From positions 1 through 5,589 of the forward strand of contig CAMFZO010000105.1 in NCBI GenBank assembly GCA_946006895.1: a stretch of DNA of 5,589 nt. The letters run 5' to 3'. Positions 1 through 4,810 of the stretch are shown here, one piece after another. A program made the translations under genes and the position numbers. The stretch's first letter is position 1. Each line of letters opens with the position of its first letter. The DNA is from an uncultured Clostridia bacterium. GTDB taxonomy: Bacteria > Bacillota > Clostridia > Oscillospirales > Oscillospiraceae. The notes beneath the pieces are model-generated. The model searched no databases. It saw only the letters and a program-made list of their open reading frames with translations, and was not told where the DNA came from.

Positions 1-15
1 AATGAACGTTCCATC

Positions 16-86
16 GTAGGGGCGGCTATCAGCCGCCCGAATATTACGAGGCTGCTTTCCAACGGGCGGCTGATAGCCGCCCCTAC
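16..86. repeat. Perfect 24-bp inverted repeat with self-palindromic arms
   Basis: Positions 16-39 and 63-86 are exact reverse complements over 24 bases, separated by 23 bases. Each arm is also a hairpin by itself: GGGCGGCT, a three-base loop, then AGCCGCCC. The DNA or RNA can therefore form either one long stem or two short ones. The structure resembles REP/BIME-type or miniature palindromic elements found between bacterial genes. No T-tract follows, so a simple intrinsic terminator is unlikely. Confidence 0.85.
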
Positions 87-366
87 AGATGCAGATGCTT
101 TTTGGTGTCGTAGGGCACGACCACTGGGCGCGCCGTTTTTTCATTCGTCTGCGGAGCAGACACATCAGTCATTCACCCTTAGTCTTTAGCCATTCGTCAC
201 AAGGCTGCCTACGGCAGCTTAGGGCGGATAGGGACGTTTGCGAGCGCCGCCGGTGGCGGATACAGCGAGCAATAAGGAGTGGCAGCGGTCGAAATTTGAA
301 GCCGCCGTCAGCGCGGCGCGCAAATTTCGGGCACCGCAACAGAAGTCGTTTGCCCCTACAAATGCA
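79..366 (+). repeat. Pair of 15-bp direct repeats (14/15 identical)
   Basis: GCCCCTACAGATGCA at 79-93 recurs as GCCCCTACAAATGCA at 352-366. The first copy is the outer end of the 16-86 inverted repeat, so the second may be the end of a related element whose other end (GTAGGGC at 110-116) is degenerate. I infer two members of one repeat family placed next to each other. Confidence 0.55.
290..329. repeat. 40-bp imperfect palindrome
   Basis: CGAAATTTG at 290-298 is the exact reverse complement of CAAATTTCG at 321-329. Inside them, GCCGC (301-305) pairs with GCGGC (313-317). The result is a hairpin with AT-rich outer and GC-rich inner stems and no T-tract on either side. It lies in the repeat cluster and looks like part of a palindromic element rather than a gene-specific regulator. 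Confidence 0.6.
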
Positions 367-402
367 AGCCGAATTTTGCAGGGAGAGCCGTCTCCTACAG
401 AA

Positions 403-1353
403 TTACGCTGCTGCCGCCAGCATGTTGCCGATGAAGATCCCGTAGCCACGGGTGGGATCGTCCACCAGCACGTGAGTCACGGCGCCCACCAGTCTGCCGT
501 CCTGTAAAATGGGACTGCCGCTCATGCCCTGGACAATACCGCCGGTCAACTCCAGCAGGTCCGGGTCCGTTACCTGCAAAAGCAGATTCCGGTCATTGGC
601 ATCATCGGGGTAGATGGCCGCCAGCTTCACCTCAAATTCCTCCACCCGGTCGCCCCGGACGTTGGAACGGATCACCGCCCCGCCGGTGTGAACCTGATCC
701 GCCGTTGCCACGTCGACGGTCCCGGCGTCAGGACATTCCATGGTGCCGAAAATGCCGCAGGAGGAATTTTTGACGATCTTTCCCGTGGCGGTGCGTCCTG
801 TAACGGAACCTTGCAGCGCACCCGGCGTGCCCTCCCTGCCCTTAATGACCGACGTGATGACAGATGGCAGGACGCTGCCGCCGCGCATGGGCAGCAGGCC
901 GCTTTTGCCGCCCACGCCGTGGCCCAGGGCACCGAAACTGCCGGTCTCGGGGTCATAATAGGTCACGGTGCCGATGCCGTTGATGCTGTCGCGGACCAAA
1001 ATGCCCAGCCGCCAGCCGTCCGAGGTCTGATTGGGCGAAAGGGTGACGTTTTTTTCTTCCTCACCGCGCTTCAGCGTCAGCTCCACCGGTCTGCCGCCGG
1101 AGGCTTCCACCGCCTGCGTCACCTGCGTTGCCGTGGAAACGGGCTGTCCGTTGACGGCGCAGATGAAATCGCCCTCCCGCAGGCCCGCTCTTTTCGGCAG
1201 CTCCGCGGAAAAATCCACTACCGCCACGCCGTCCGTCTGCAAAGACAGGCCGATGGTGTTGCCTCCGGGGATGAGAATGTCGGCAGCCTGCACGGGGCAT
1301 AATATCACCGCCAGCAGCAGCGCCGCCAAACCGATTCGATAGACTGTTTTCAT
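403..1353 (-). CDS. spoIVB: SpoIVB-like S55 serine peptidase with PDZ domain
   Basis: This is a 316-residue secreted or membrane-anchored serine protease of the SpoIVB family. Residues about 5-23 are a hydrophobic signal or anchor segment. A LIPGG motif at 27-31 leads into a PDZ domain (about 34-106), followed by the S55 peptidase domain. The family's catalytic residues are all visible: His145 in GALGHG, Asp263 in VTDPDLL and Ser278 in QGMSGSPI. The Asp-to-Ser spacing of 15 is the same as I recall for Bacillus subtilis (D363, S378). In B. subtilis the forespore secretes SpoIVB into the intermembrane space, where it cleaves SpoIVFA to trigger pro-sigma-K processing. At 316 residues it is shorter than the roughly 426-residue B. 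subtilis protein, mainly at the N-terminus. The ATG at 1351-1353 is preceded by AGGAGG at 5 bases. It is a lone gene after a terminator, not beside recN and spo0A as usual, so it could be a paralogue. Confidence 0.92.
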   Translation of the reverse strand: MKTVYRIGLAALLLAVILCPVQAADILIPGGNTIGLSLQTDGVAVVDFSAELPKRAGLREGDFICAVNGQPVSTATQVTQAVEASGGRPVELTLKRGEEEKNVTLSPNQTSDGWRLGILVRDSINGIGTVTYYDPETGSFGALGHGVGGKSGLLPMRGGSVLPSVITSVIKGREGTPGALQGSVTGRTATGKIVKNSSCGIFGTMECPDAGTVDVATADQVHTGGAVIRSNVRGDRVEEFEVKLAAIYPDDANDRNLLLQVTDPDLLELTGGIVQGMSGSPILQDGRLVGAVTHVLVDDPTRGYGIFIGNMLAAAA

Positions 1354-1358
1354 GCCTT

Positions 1359-1364
1359 CCTCCT
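1359..1364 (-). promoter_or_regulatory. Ribosome binding site of the spoIVB-like gene
   Basis: AGGAGG read on the minus strand, five bases before the ATG at 1351-1353. It fixes this start and excludes the longer overlapping open frames in this interval. Confidence 0.85.
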
Positions 1365-1384
1365 TCTTTTCCTTCTATTCCTTG

Positions 1385-1431
1385 GCGAAAAAATCGCTTT
1401 TTCCCGAGCGATCGTTTTGTTTTTTCTTCGC
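1385..1431 (-). promoter_or_regulatory. Leader hairpin with U-tract upstream of the spoIVB-like gene
   Basis: In minus-strand RNA, AUCGCU (1412-1407) pairs with AGCGAU (1398-1393) and runs straight into a U6 stretch, which resembles an intrinsic terminator. Outer bases GCGAA (1431-1427) and UUCGC (1389-1385) extend it into a larger A/U-rich stem. The hairpin lies only about 20 bases before the ribosome binding site, so if the promoter is upstream it could attenuate the transcript. It could equally be a leftover bidirectional terminator, since the plus strand is also T-rich after the stem. Confidence 0.45.
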
Positions 1432-1437
1432 AAAAAT

Positions 1438-1444
1438 TAATATG
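1438..1444 (-). promoter_or_regulatory. Possible sporulation-sigma -10 element (CATATTA)
   Basis: CATATTA on the minus strand resembles the CATA-type -10 boxes of sporulation sigma factors, which would suit a spoIVB-like gene (sigma-F/G controlled in B. subtilis). I find no convincing -35 at 16-18 bases upstream, where a 17-base palindrome lies instead. Treat it as a candidate only. Confidence 0.25.
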
Positions 1445-1452
1445 GCTGAAAC

Positions 1453-1469
1453 GTGCGAAAACTTCGCAC
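1453..1469. promoter_or_regulatory. 17-bp palindrome upstream of the spoIVB-like gene
   Basis: GTGCGAA (1453-1459) and TTCGCAC (1463-1469) are exact reverse complements around a three-base centre. It lies just upstream of the candidate -10 box at 1438-1444. It could be an operator for a dimeric regulator or a small RNA hairpin; nothing else in the sequence decides between these. Confidence 0.4.
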
Positions 1470-1493
1470 CCAAATCCTTGTGCTTTTGCCTTG

Positions 1494-1540
1494 TCAAAAA
1501 ATGAAATCGGCTGCGGCCGCTGAAACAGCGGCTGCAGCCG
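1494..1540 (-). terminator. Strong intrinsic terminator of the glyA-HAD operon
   Basis: The hairpin spans 1508-1540. Seven base pairs, one A-C mismatch (in minus-strand RNA) and seven more base pairs close a UUU loop. The minus-strand RNA then reads AUUUCAUUUUUUG, a U-rich tail. In plus-strand RNA the mismatch becomes a G-U pair and a U5 run follows four bases later, so it may also work in the other direction. It separates the glyA-HAD unit from the spoIVB-like gene. Confidence 0.85.
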
Positions 1541-1577
1541 AGGATTTTTCCGGCAGAATCGGCACATTTTTCCGTTG

Positions 1578-1597
1578 AAAAAATTTCCGTCCGGAAA
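1578..1597 (-). terminator. Weak upstream terminator hairpin
   Basis: In minus-strand RNA, UUUCC (1597-1593), a GGAC tetraloop and GGAAA (1588-1584) are followed directly by U6 (1583-1578). The stem is only five pairs and A/U-rich, so it is probably weak alone. It precedes the strong terminator by about 40 bases, giving a tandem arrangement about 40 bases after the HAD gene stop. Confidence 0.45.
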
Positions 1598-1635
1598 GCG
1601 AAGTTATGGCAGGGACGGTGAACTCGGTTTTTGTA

Positions 1636-2466
1636 TCATACCAGCTTCTCCAGCTTTTCGATGGCGTCGGCGACGCTGCCGTCGTCGCAGGGAACGGTCT
1701 CAATCAGGCCCTCCATATGCAGCGCCGGATCCCGGTCCGCCGGGGAAAAGGCGAAATCCGCCTCCTGCAGCATGGACGCGTCGTTGGGCGCGTCACCCGC
1801 ACAGGCCAGAACGGAACGTCCGTAGGCCCGGGCCAGGTCGCGGGCGGCAATACCTTTGCTGCTGTTGGTATCTCCGATCTCAATGAGATAGGGCATGGAG
1901 CGGGCCACGTAGCAGCGCCCGGCGCAGAAGTCCTCCAAAAAGCGCTGGACCTTCTGCACATAGGCGGCCTGTTCGGCGGAAAAGGTGGGAGAAGCCTCCG
2001 TGATGCAGCAGACCACTACCTTCATCCAGGGCTTGGGCGGCGCCTCGGTGACAAAATCGGGCGTAAAGCCCTCGCCCCGCAGAAAGGCCTCCCGCGCCGG
2101 GCTGTAGCCGAAGACATAGTGGGTGTCCTGGCCCTGGATCTCCACGTAGAGCGTCGGATCAAAGGCCTGCACCGCCCGGACGATCTCCATGGCGAAGTCC
2201 GTCATGGGGTGGGCGTAGAGCAGCTTGCCGCCGGGATAGTCGTAGCAGGCCGCGCCGTTATAGAGGATGCACGGCGCGTTGGTGGGCACCAGGGCGGCGC
2301 GTTTGAGGAACAGGGGGATGCTGCGTCCGCTGGCGACGGTGAAAATGCCGCCCTCGGACATAAAATAGCGGATGGCATCCAGATTTTTCTGCCGCAGCAC
2401 GTTGTCCGTCCCGGTGAGGGTGTGGTCATAGTCGCTGGCAAAGAGTACGTTGGAGAATTTTCCCAT
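1636..2466 (-). CDS. Cof-type (class IIB) HAD phosphatase
   Basis: This is a 276-residue cytoplasmic hydrolase of the haloacid dehalogenase superfamily, with the C2-cap architecture of the Cof/YbiV/sucrose-phosphatase group. Motif I is SDYDHTLTGTD, with Asp12 as the nucleophile and Asp14 as the acid/base. Motif II is the VASGRS segment (44-49), motif III is Lys204 in SSKGIAARDL, and motif IV is GDAPNDASML with Asp225 and Asp229 for magnesium. The cap lies between motifs II and III. Family members remove phosphate from sugar phosphates, nucleotides or cofactors; the substrate here cannot be read from sequence. The ATG at 2464-2466 has GAGG six bases upstream, and the gap to glyA is 14 bases, so both genes share one transcript and the glycine leader. 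Motif I has His where DxDGT is usual. I do not assign a gene symbol. Confidence 0.9.
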   Translation of the reverse strand: MGKFSNVLFASDYDHTLTGTDNVLRQKNLDAIRYFMSEGGIFTVASGRSIPLFLKRAALVPTNAPCILYNGAACYDYPGGKLLYAHPMTDFAMEIVRAVQAFDPTLYVEIQGQDTHYVFGYSPAREAFLRGEGFTPDFVTEAPPKPWMKVVVCCITEASPTFSAEQAAYVQKVQRFLEDFCAGRCYVARSMPYLIEIGDTNSSKGIAARDLARAYGRSVLACAGDAPNDASMLQEADFAFSPADRDPALHMEGLIETVPCDDGSVADAIEKLEKLV

Positions 2467-2480
2467 GCTTTACCTCAAAA

Positions 2481-3734
2481 TCATTCGTATAACGGATATT
2501 TCCTCGTCAGCTCCGCAACGGCGGCGCGGACTTTTTCCTGGGTTCCCTCAAAATCGGCGGCGGTGTCGTAGATGCACCGGGCGATGACGGTCATGTCCTC
2601 CTCCTTCATGCCGCGGGTGGTGGCGGCGGGGGTGCCGATGCGCACACCGCTGGTGACAAAGGGCTTTTCCGGGTCATTGGGGATGGCGTTTTTGTTGACG
2701 GTGATATAGTTTTCGTCCAGGCGGTGCTGCAGCTCCTTGCCGGTGATGTGCAGAGGCCGCAGATCCGCCAGCATCAGGTGGTTGTCGGTGCCGCCGGAGA
2801 CCAGGTCAAAGCCGTGGGACAGCAGCGCCGCAGCCAGAGCCTTGGAATTTTTCACGATCTGCCGGGCATACTCCCGGAATTCCGGCTGCATGGCCTCCTT
2901 CAGGCAGATGGCCTTGGCGGCGATGACGTGCATCAGAGGTCCGCCCTGGGTGCCGGGGAAGACGGCGGAGTTGATCTTCTTGGCAAATTCCTCCCTGCCC
3001 ATAATGAGGCCGCCGCGGGGTCCGCGAAGGGTCTTGTGGGTGGTGGTGGTGACGATGTCGGCATAGGGCACGGGGCTCATATGGACGCCGCCTGCCACAA
3101 GACCCGCGATGTGGGCCATATCCACCATCAGAAGCGCGCCGTTGGCATGGGCGATCTCGGCAAATTTCTGAAAATCAATGGCCCGGGGATAGGCCGACGC
3201 GCCGGCGACGATGAGCTTGGGCTTGTGGATCTCCGCCAAACGGGCCACCTCGTCGTAGTCGATACGGCCCGTTGCCGGATCGACACCGTAGGAGACGGCG
3301 TTGTAGACCTTGCCCGACTGGTTGGCGGGCGCGCCGTGGGTCAGATGACCGCCGCCGGCCAGACTCATGCCCAAAATGGTGTCGCCCGGCTGGAGCAGAG
3401 CGGCGTAGACCGCCAGATTGGCCTGGGCGCCGCTGTGGGGCTGGACGTTGACAAATTCCGCGCCGAACAGGGCCTTGGCGCGGGCGATGGCCAGACGCTC
3501 CACCTCATCGACGACCTCGCAGCCGCCATAGTAGCGCTTGGCAGGCAGGCCCTCGGCGTATTTGTTGGTCAGAACGGTGCCCATGCAGGCGATGACCGCC
3601 GGAGAGGCGATGTTTTCCGAGGCGATCAGCTCGATGTTGCGTCTCTGGCGGCGCAGCTCATCTCCGAGCAGGGCGCCGACCTCCTCGTCATAACGGTTGA
3701 CAAATTCGATGTTGGGGGCAAGCTCTTGAAACAT
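2481..3734 (-). CDS. glyA: Serine hydroxymethyltransferase
   Basis: This 417-residue, full-length enzyme uses pyridoxal phosphate to convert serine and tetrahydrofolate to glycine and 5,10-methylene-tetrahydrofolate, reversibly. It is the main source of one-carbon units and of glycine in the cytoplasm. The sequence shows the family signatures in order: IASEN at 37-41, YAEGLPAKRYYGG ending near 71, HSGAQAN at 100-106, VDMAHIAGL with Asp205 and His208, and TTTTHKTLRGPRGG with the PLP-binding Lys234. The start at 3732-3734 is fixed by AAGGAGG seven bases upstream and agrees with the usual N-terminus of bacterial GlyA. The TGA stop at 2481 is followed after 14 bases by a HAD phosphatase. Upstream lie a tandem glycine riboswitch and a terminator, so expression probably responds to the product, glycine. 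No truncation or missing residue is visible. Confidence 0.98.
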   Translation of the reverse strand: MFQELAPNIEFVNRYDEEVGALLGDELRRQRRNIELIASENIASPAVIACMGTVLTNKYAEGLPAKRYYGGCEVVDEVERLAIARAKALFGAEFVNVQPHSGAQANLAVYAALLQPGDTILGMSLAGGGHLTHGAPANQSGKVYNAVSYGVDPATGRIDYDEVARLAEIHKPKLIVAGASAYPRAIDFQKFAEIAHANGALLMVDMAHIAGLVAGGVHMSPVPYADIVTTTTHKTLRGPRGGLIMGREEFAKKINSAVFPGTQGGPLMHVIAAKAICLKEAMQPEFREYARQIVKNSKALAAALLSHGFDLVSGGTDNHLMLADLRPLHITGKELQHRLDENYITVNKNAIPNDPEKPFVTSGVRIGTPAATTRGMKEEDMTVIARCIYDTAADFEGTQEKVRAAVAELTRKYPLYE

Positions 3735-3741
3735 GACAGTT

Positions 3742-3748
3742 CCTCCTT
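3742..3748 (-). promoter_or_regulatory. Ribosome binding site of glyA
   Basis: AAGGAGG on the minus strand, seven bases before the glyA ATG. It lies about 20 bases after the terminator U-tract, so termination in the leader would remove it from the transcript. Confidence 0.9.
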
Positions 3749-3767
3749 ATGATGTTCCGCCCTCATC

Positions 3768-3806
3768 AAAAAAAGATGAGTGCGGCCATCTCCGGCGACA
3801 CTCATT
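3768..3806 (-). terminator. Riboswitch expression-platform terminator before glyA
   Basis: In minus-strand RNA, AUGAGUG (3805-3799) pairs with CACUCAU (3782-3776). A U-G pair, a C-C mismatch and three G-C pairs then close a GGAGAU loop. After one C comes U7 (3774-3768). This is a good rho-independent terminator between the second glycine aptamer and the glyA ribosome binding site. Its 3' arm can also pair across the U-tract with GAUGAG (3767-3762), a competing local hairpin. Confidence 0.85.
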
Positions 3807-3894
3807 TACAGATATTCCAAACGGAATCATCCTCTGTCCTTTTGCCTGAGAGATTCGGCTTTCGCCTTGCACCTTCGGCACTCAACTAAATGAG
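3801..3894 (-). promoter_or_regulatory. Predicted antiterminator pairing (aptamer 2 with terminator arm)
   Basis: RNA bases CUCAUUUA (3894-3887), the 5' arm and loop of a small hairpin in aptamer 2, are perfectly complementary to UAAAUGAG (3808-3801), which covers the terminator's 5' arm. Forming this 8-pair helix would break both the aptamer-2 hairpin and the terminator. A competing helix ACAGA (3837-3833) with UCUGU (3812-3808) can capture the P1 3' strand. The pairings are seen in the sequence; their use as a switch is inferred. Confidence 0.5.
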
Positions 3895-3981
3895 ATTCTC
3901 CAGAGAGTCCCTCCGCAGCTCGGTCTGTTTTCCTGAGAGCATTACTCCTTCGGAGGACCCAATGGCCTCTTTCCCGAGCTG
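3831..3981 (-). ncRNA. Tandem glycine riboswitch (gcvT element)
   Basis: The minus-strand leader has two consecutive aptamers. Aptamer 1 (3981-3916) has an eight-pair P1 (CCGAGCUG/CAGCUCGG class), a CUCCGAAGGAG hairpin, and the UCUCAGGAAAACAGA core. Aptamer 2 (about 3907-3831) has P1 CUCUG/CAGAG, GGAGA and UCUCU arms, UGCCGAAGGUGC, a GGCGAAAGCC hairpin, and the hallmark UCUCAGGCAAAAGGACAGAGG. These match the glycine-binding gcvT family, in which paired aptamers sense glycine. The direct target is glyA and its downstream HAD gene. Family membership is clear from the core sequences; the direction of control is not proven. Confidence 0.95.
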
Positions 3982-4009
3982 TTTCGACGGGTTATTTCTT
4001 TGTAGTTTT

Positions 4010-4037
4010 ATTATATCGTATTCCCGGGGAATTGCAA
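4010..4037 (-). promoter_or_regulatory. Sigma-A promoter for the riboswitch-glyA-HAD transcript
   Basis: On the minus strand, TTGCAA (4037-4032) lies 16 bases before a perfect TATAAT (4015-4010). Transcription would start near 4003, about 20 bases before aptamer 1. The spacer contains the odd palindrome ATTCCC-G-GGGAAT (4020-4032), which overlaps the last base of the -35 box and could be an operator. Confidence 0.75.
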
Positions 4038-4123
4038 TGGTCACTTTCGCAAAATAATGTGGGAACCCCCGGGAGCGTTTCTGTGCAATTTGCATAGATC
4101 TCCGGCAGAAACCGGAAAAATAT

Positions 4124-4801
4124 CTACAAAATGTCCTTCAGCTCCCGCAGGGCGTGGATCTCGAGATCCGGCGTCACCGGGCCTTGCAGAGGCTTGCGGC
4201 CGGGGTTAAACCAGCAGGTGCGGATGCCTGCGTTGAAGCCGCCTAAAATATCGCTGGTCAGACTGTCACCCACCATGAGGGCCTCAGACGGGTCAAAGTC
4301 CGGGATGTGGGCGAAGCAGTAGTCGAAATAGGCCCGCTCCGGCTTGTGGGAGCCGGTCACCTCGGAGATGAAAATATCCTTGAAATAAGGGCCGATCCCG
4401 GCGCTCTCGAGGCGGGAATACTGGGTGTCGGCCACGCCGTTGGAGGCCAGATACAGGTCGTATTTCGGCGCCAGATAGGCCAGCACCTCCTCCGCGCCCT
4501 CGACAAAATAATGGCCCACGCCCAGATAGCCCCGGTAGATGTCCTCGGCGTGCTGCGGCTCGATGGAGAGGCCCAGCTCGGCAAACAGCAGCTCAAAGCG
4601 CCGCACCAGCACCGTGTCCCGGGTGATTTCGCCCCGTTCAAAGGCCTCCCACTGGGCCTGGTTCAGTTCACTGTAGCGCCCCAGCAGGGCAGGTGTCGGC
4701 TCCAGGCCGAGGTCCCGGAAAGCCTTGGCGATGGCGACCCGTTCCGCCGCGCCGAAGTCCAGCAGGGTGTCGTCCAGGTCCAAAAAGATCGTTCGGTACA
4801 T
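4124..4801 (-). CDS. YjjG/YfnB-family HAD nucleotidase
   Basis: This 225-residue cytoplasmic HAD hydrolase resembles the YjjG/YfnB group (noncanonical pyrimidine nucleotidases, 5'-nucleotidases acting on dUMP, dTMP and damaged or modified pyrimidine nucleotides). Motif I is FLDLDDTLLDF with Asp8 and Asp10, motif II is Ser120-Asn121 in LASNG, motif III is Lys153 in SHKPERAYFDY, and motif IV is MVGDSLTSDI with Asp179 and Asp184. A helical C1 cap lies between motifs I and II. Length equals E. coli YjjG. The ATG at 4799-4801 is nine bases after the upstream stop; its likely Shine-Dalgarno sequence GAGGG overlaps that stop, suggesting translational coupling to the membrane protein. The exact substrate is inferred from the family only. 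No clear terminator follows it. Confidence 0.88.
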   Translation of the reverse strand: MYRTIFLDLDDTLLDFGAAERVAIAKAFRDLGLEPTPALLGRYSELNQAQWEAFERGEITRDTVLVRRFELLFAELGLSIEPQHAEDIYRGYLGVGHYFVEGAEEVLAYLAPKYDLYLASNGVADTQYSRLESAGIGPYFKDIFISEVTGSHKPERAYFDYCFAHIPDFDPSEALMVGDSLTSDILGGFNAGIRTCWFNPGRKPLQGPVTPDLEIHALRELKDIL

Positions 4802-4810
4802 GGCAGGCCC

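Larger units (their letters stand above)
1..402. repeat. Gene-free, palindrome-rich intergenic region
   Basis: I see no credible gene here. The stretch is a patchwork of hairpin-forming segments: a large inverted repeat at 16-86, small hairpins at 147-161 and 204-218, and a 40-base imperfect palindrome at 290-329. A GTAGGGGC-like motif recurs in alternating orientation at 16-23, 79-86 (reverse), 110-116 (one G short) and 352-359 (reverse), with a degenerate reverse form at 391-398. A 15-base block ending a repeat at 79-93 recurs at 352-366 with one mismatch. An open frame starting at 89 runs through these repeats and into the end of the protease gene, so it is not believable. The region looks like decayed or nested short non-coding repeats at the 3' end of the spoIVB-like gene. 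Confidence 0.7.

Noticed and set aside
1..402. CRISPR array
   Set aside because: The repeats are inverted and irregularly spaced, and there are no evenly sized spacers.
89..445. 118-codon plus-strand open frame in the repeat region
   Set aside because: It has no ribosome binding site, is Arg/Ser-rich, passes through palindromic repeats and ends inside the protease gene.
1492..1497. TTGACA on the minus strand as a -35 box for the spoIVB-like gene
   Set aside because: The matching -10 position, 17 bases downstream, reads TTTGGG, and the hexamer overlaps the U-tract of the operon terminator.
1606..3752. Two long plus-strand open frames (1606-2571 and 2724-3752)
   Set aside because: They are antisense to the HAD phosphatase and glyA, whose motifs are unmistakable. 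Their translations are low-complexity and one runs into the glyA ribosome binding site and leader.
3886..4095. 69-codon minus-strand open frame over the riboswitch
   Set aside because: It spans the promoter and aptamers, lacks a ribosome binding site, and the conserved RNA core explains the sequence better.
4101..4116. UCCGG/CCGGA hairpin after the YjjG-like gene as its terminator
   Set aside because: On the minus strand the U-run comes before the hairpin, not after it, and the sequence that follows (GATCTATGC) is not U-rich. Read-through into the glyA leader remains possible.
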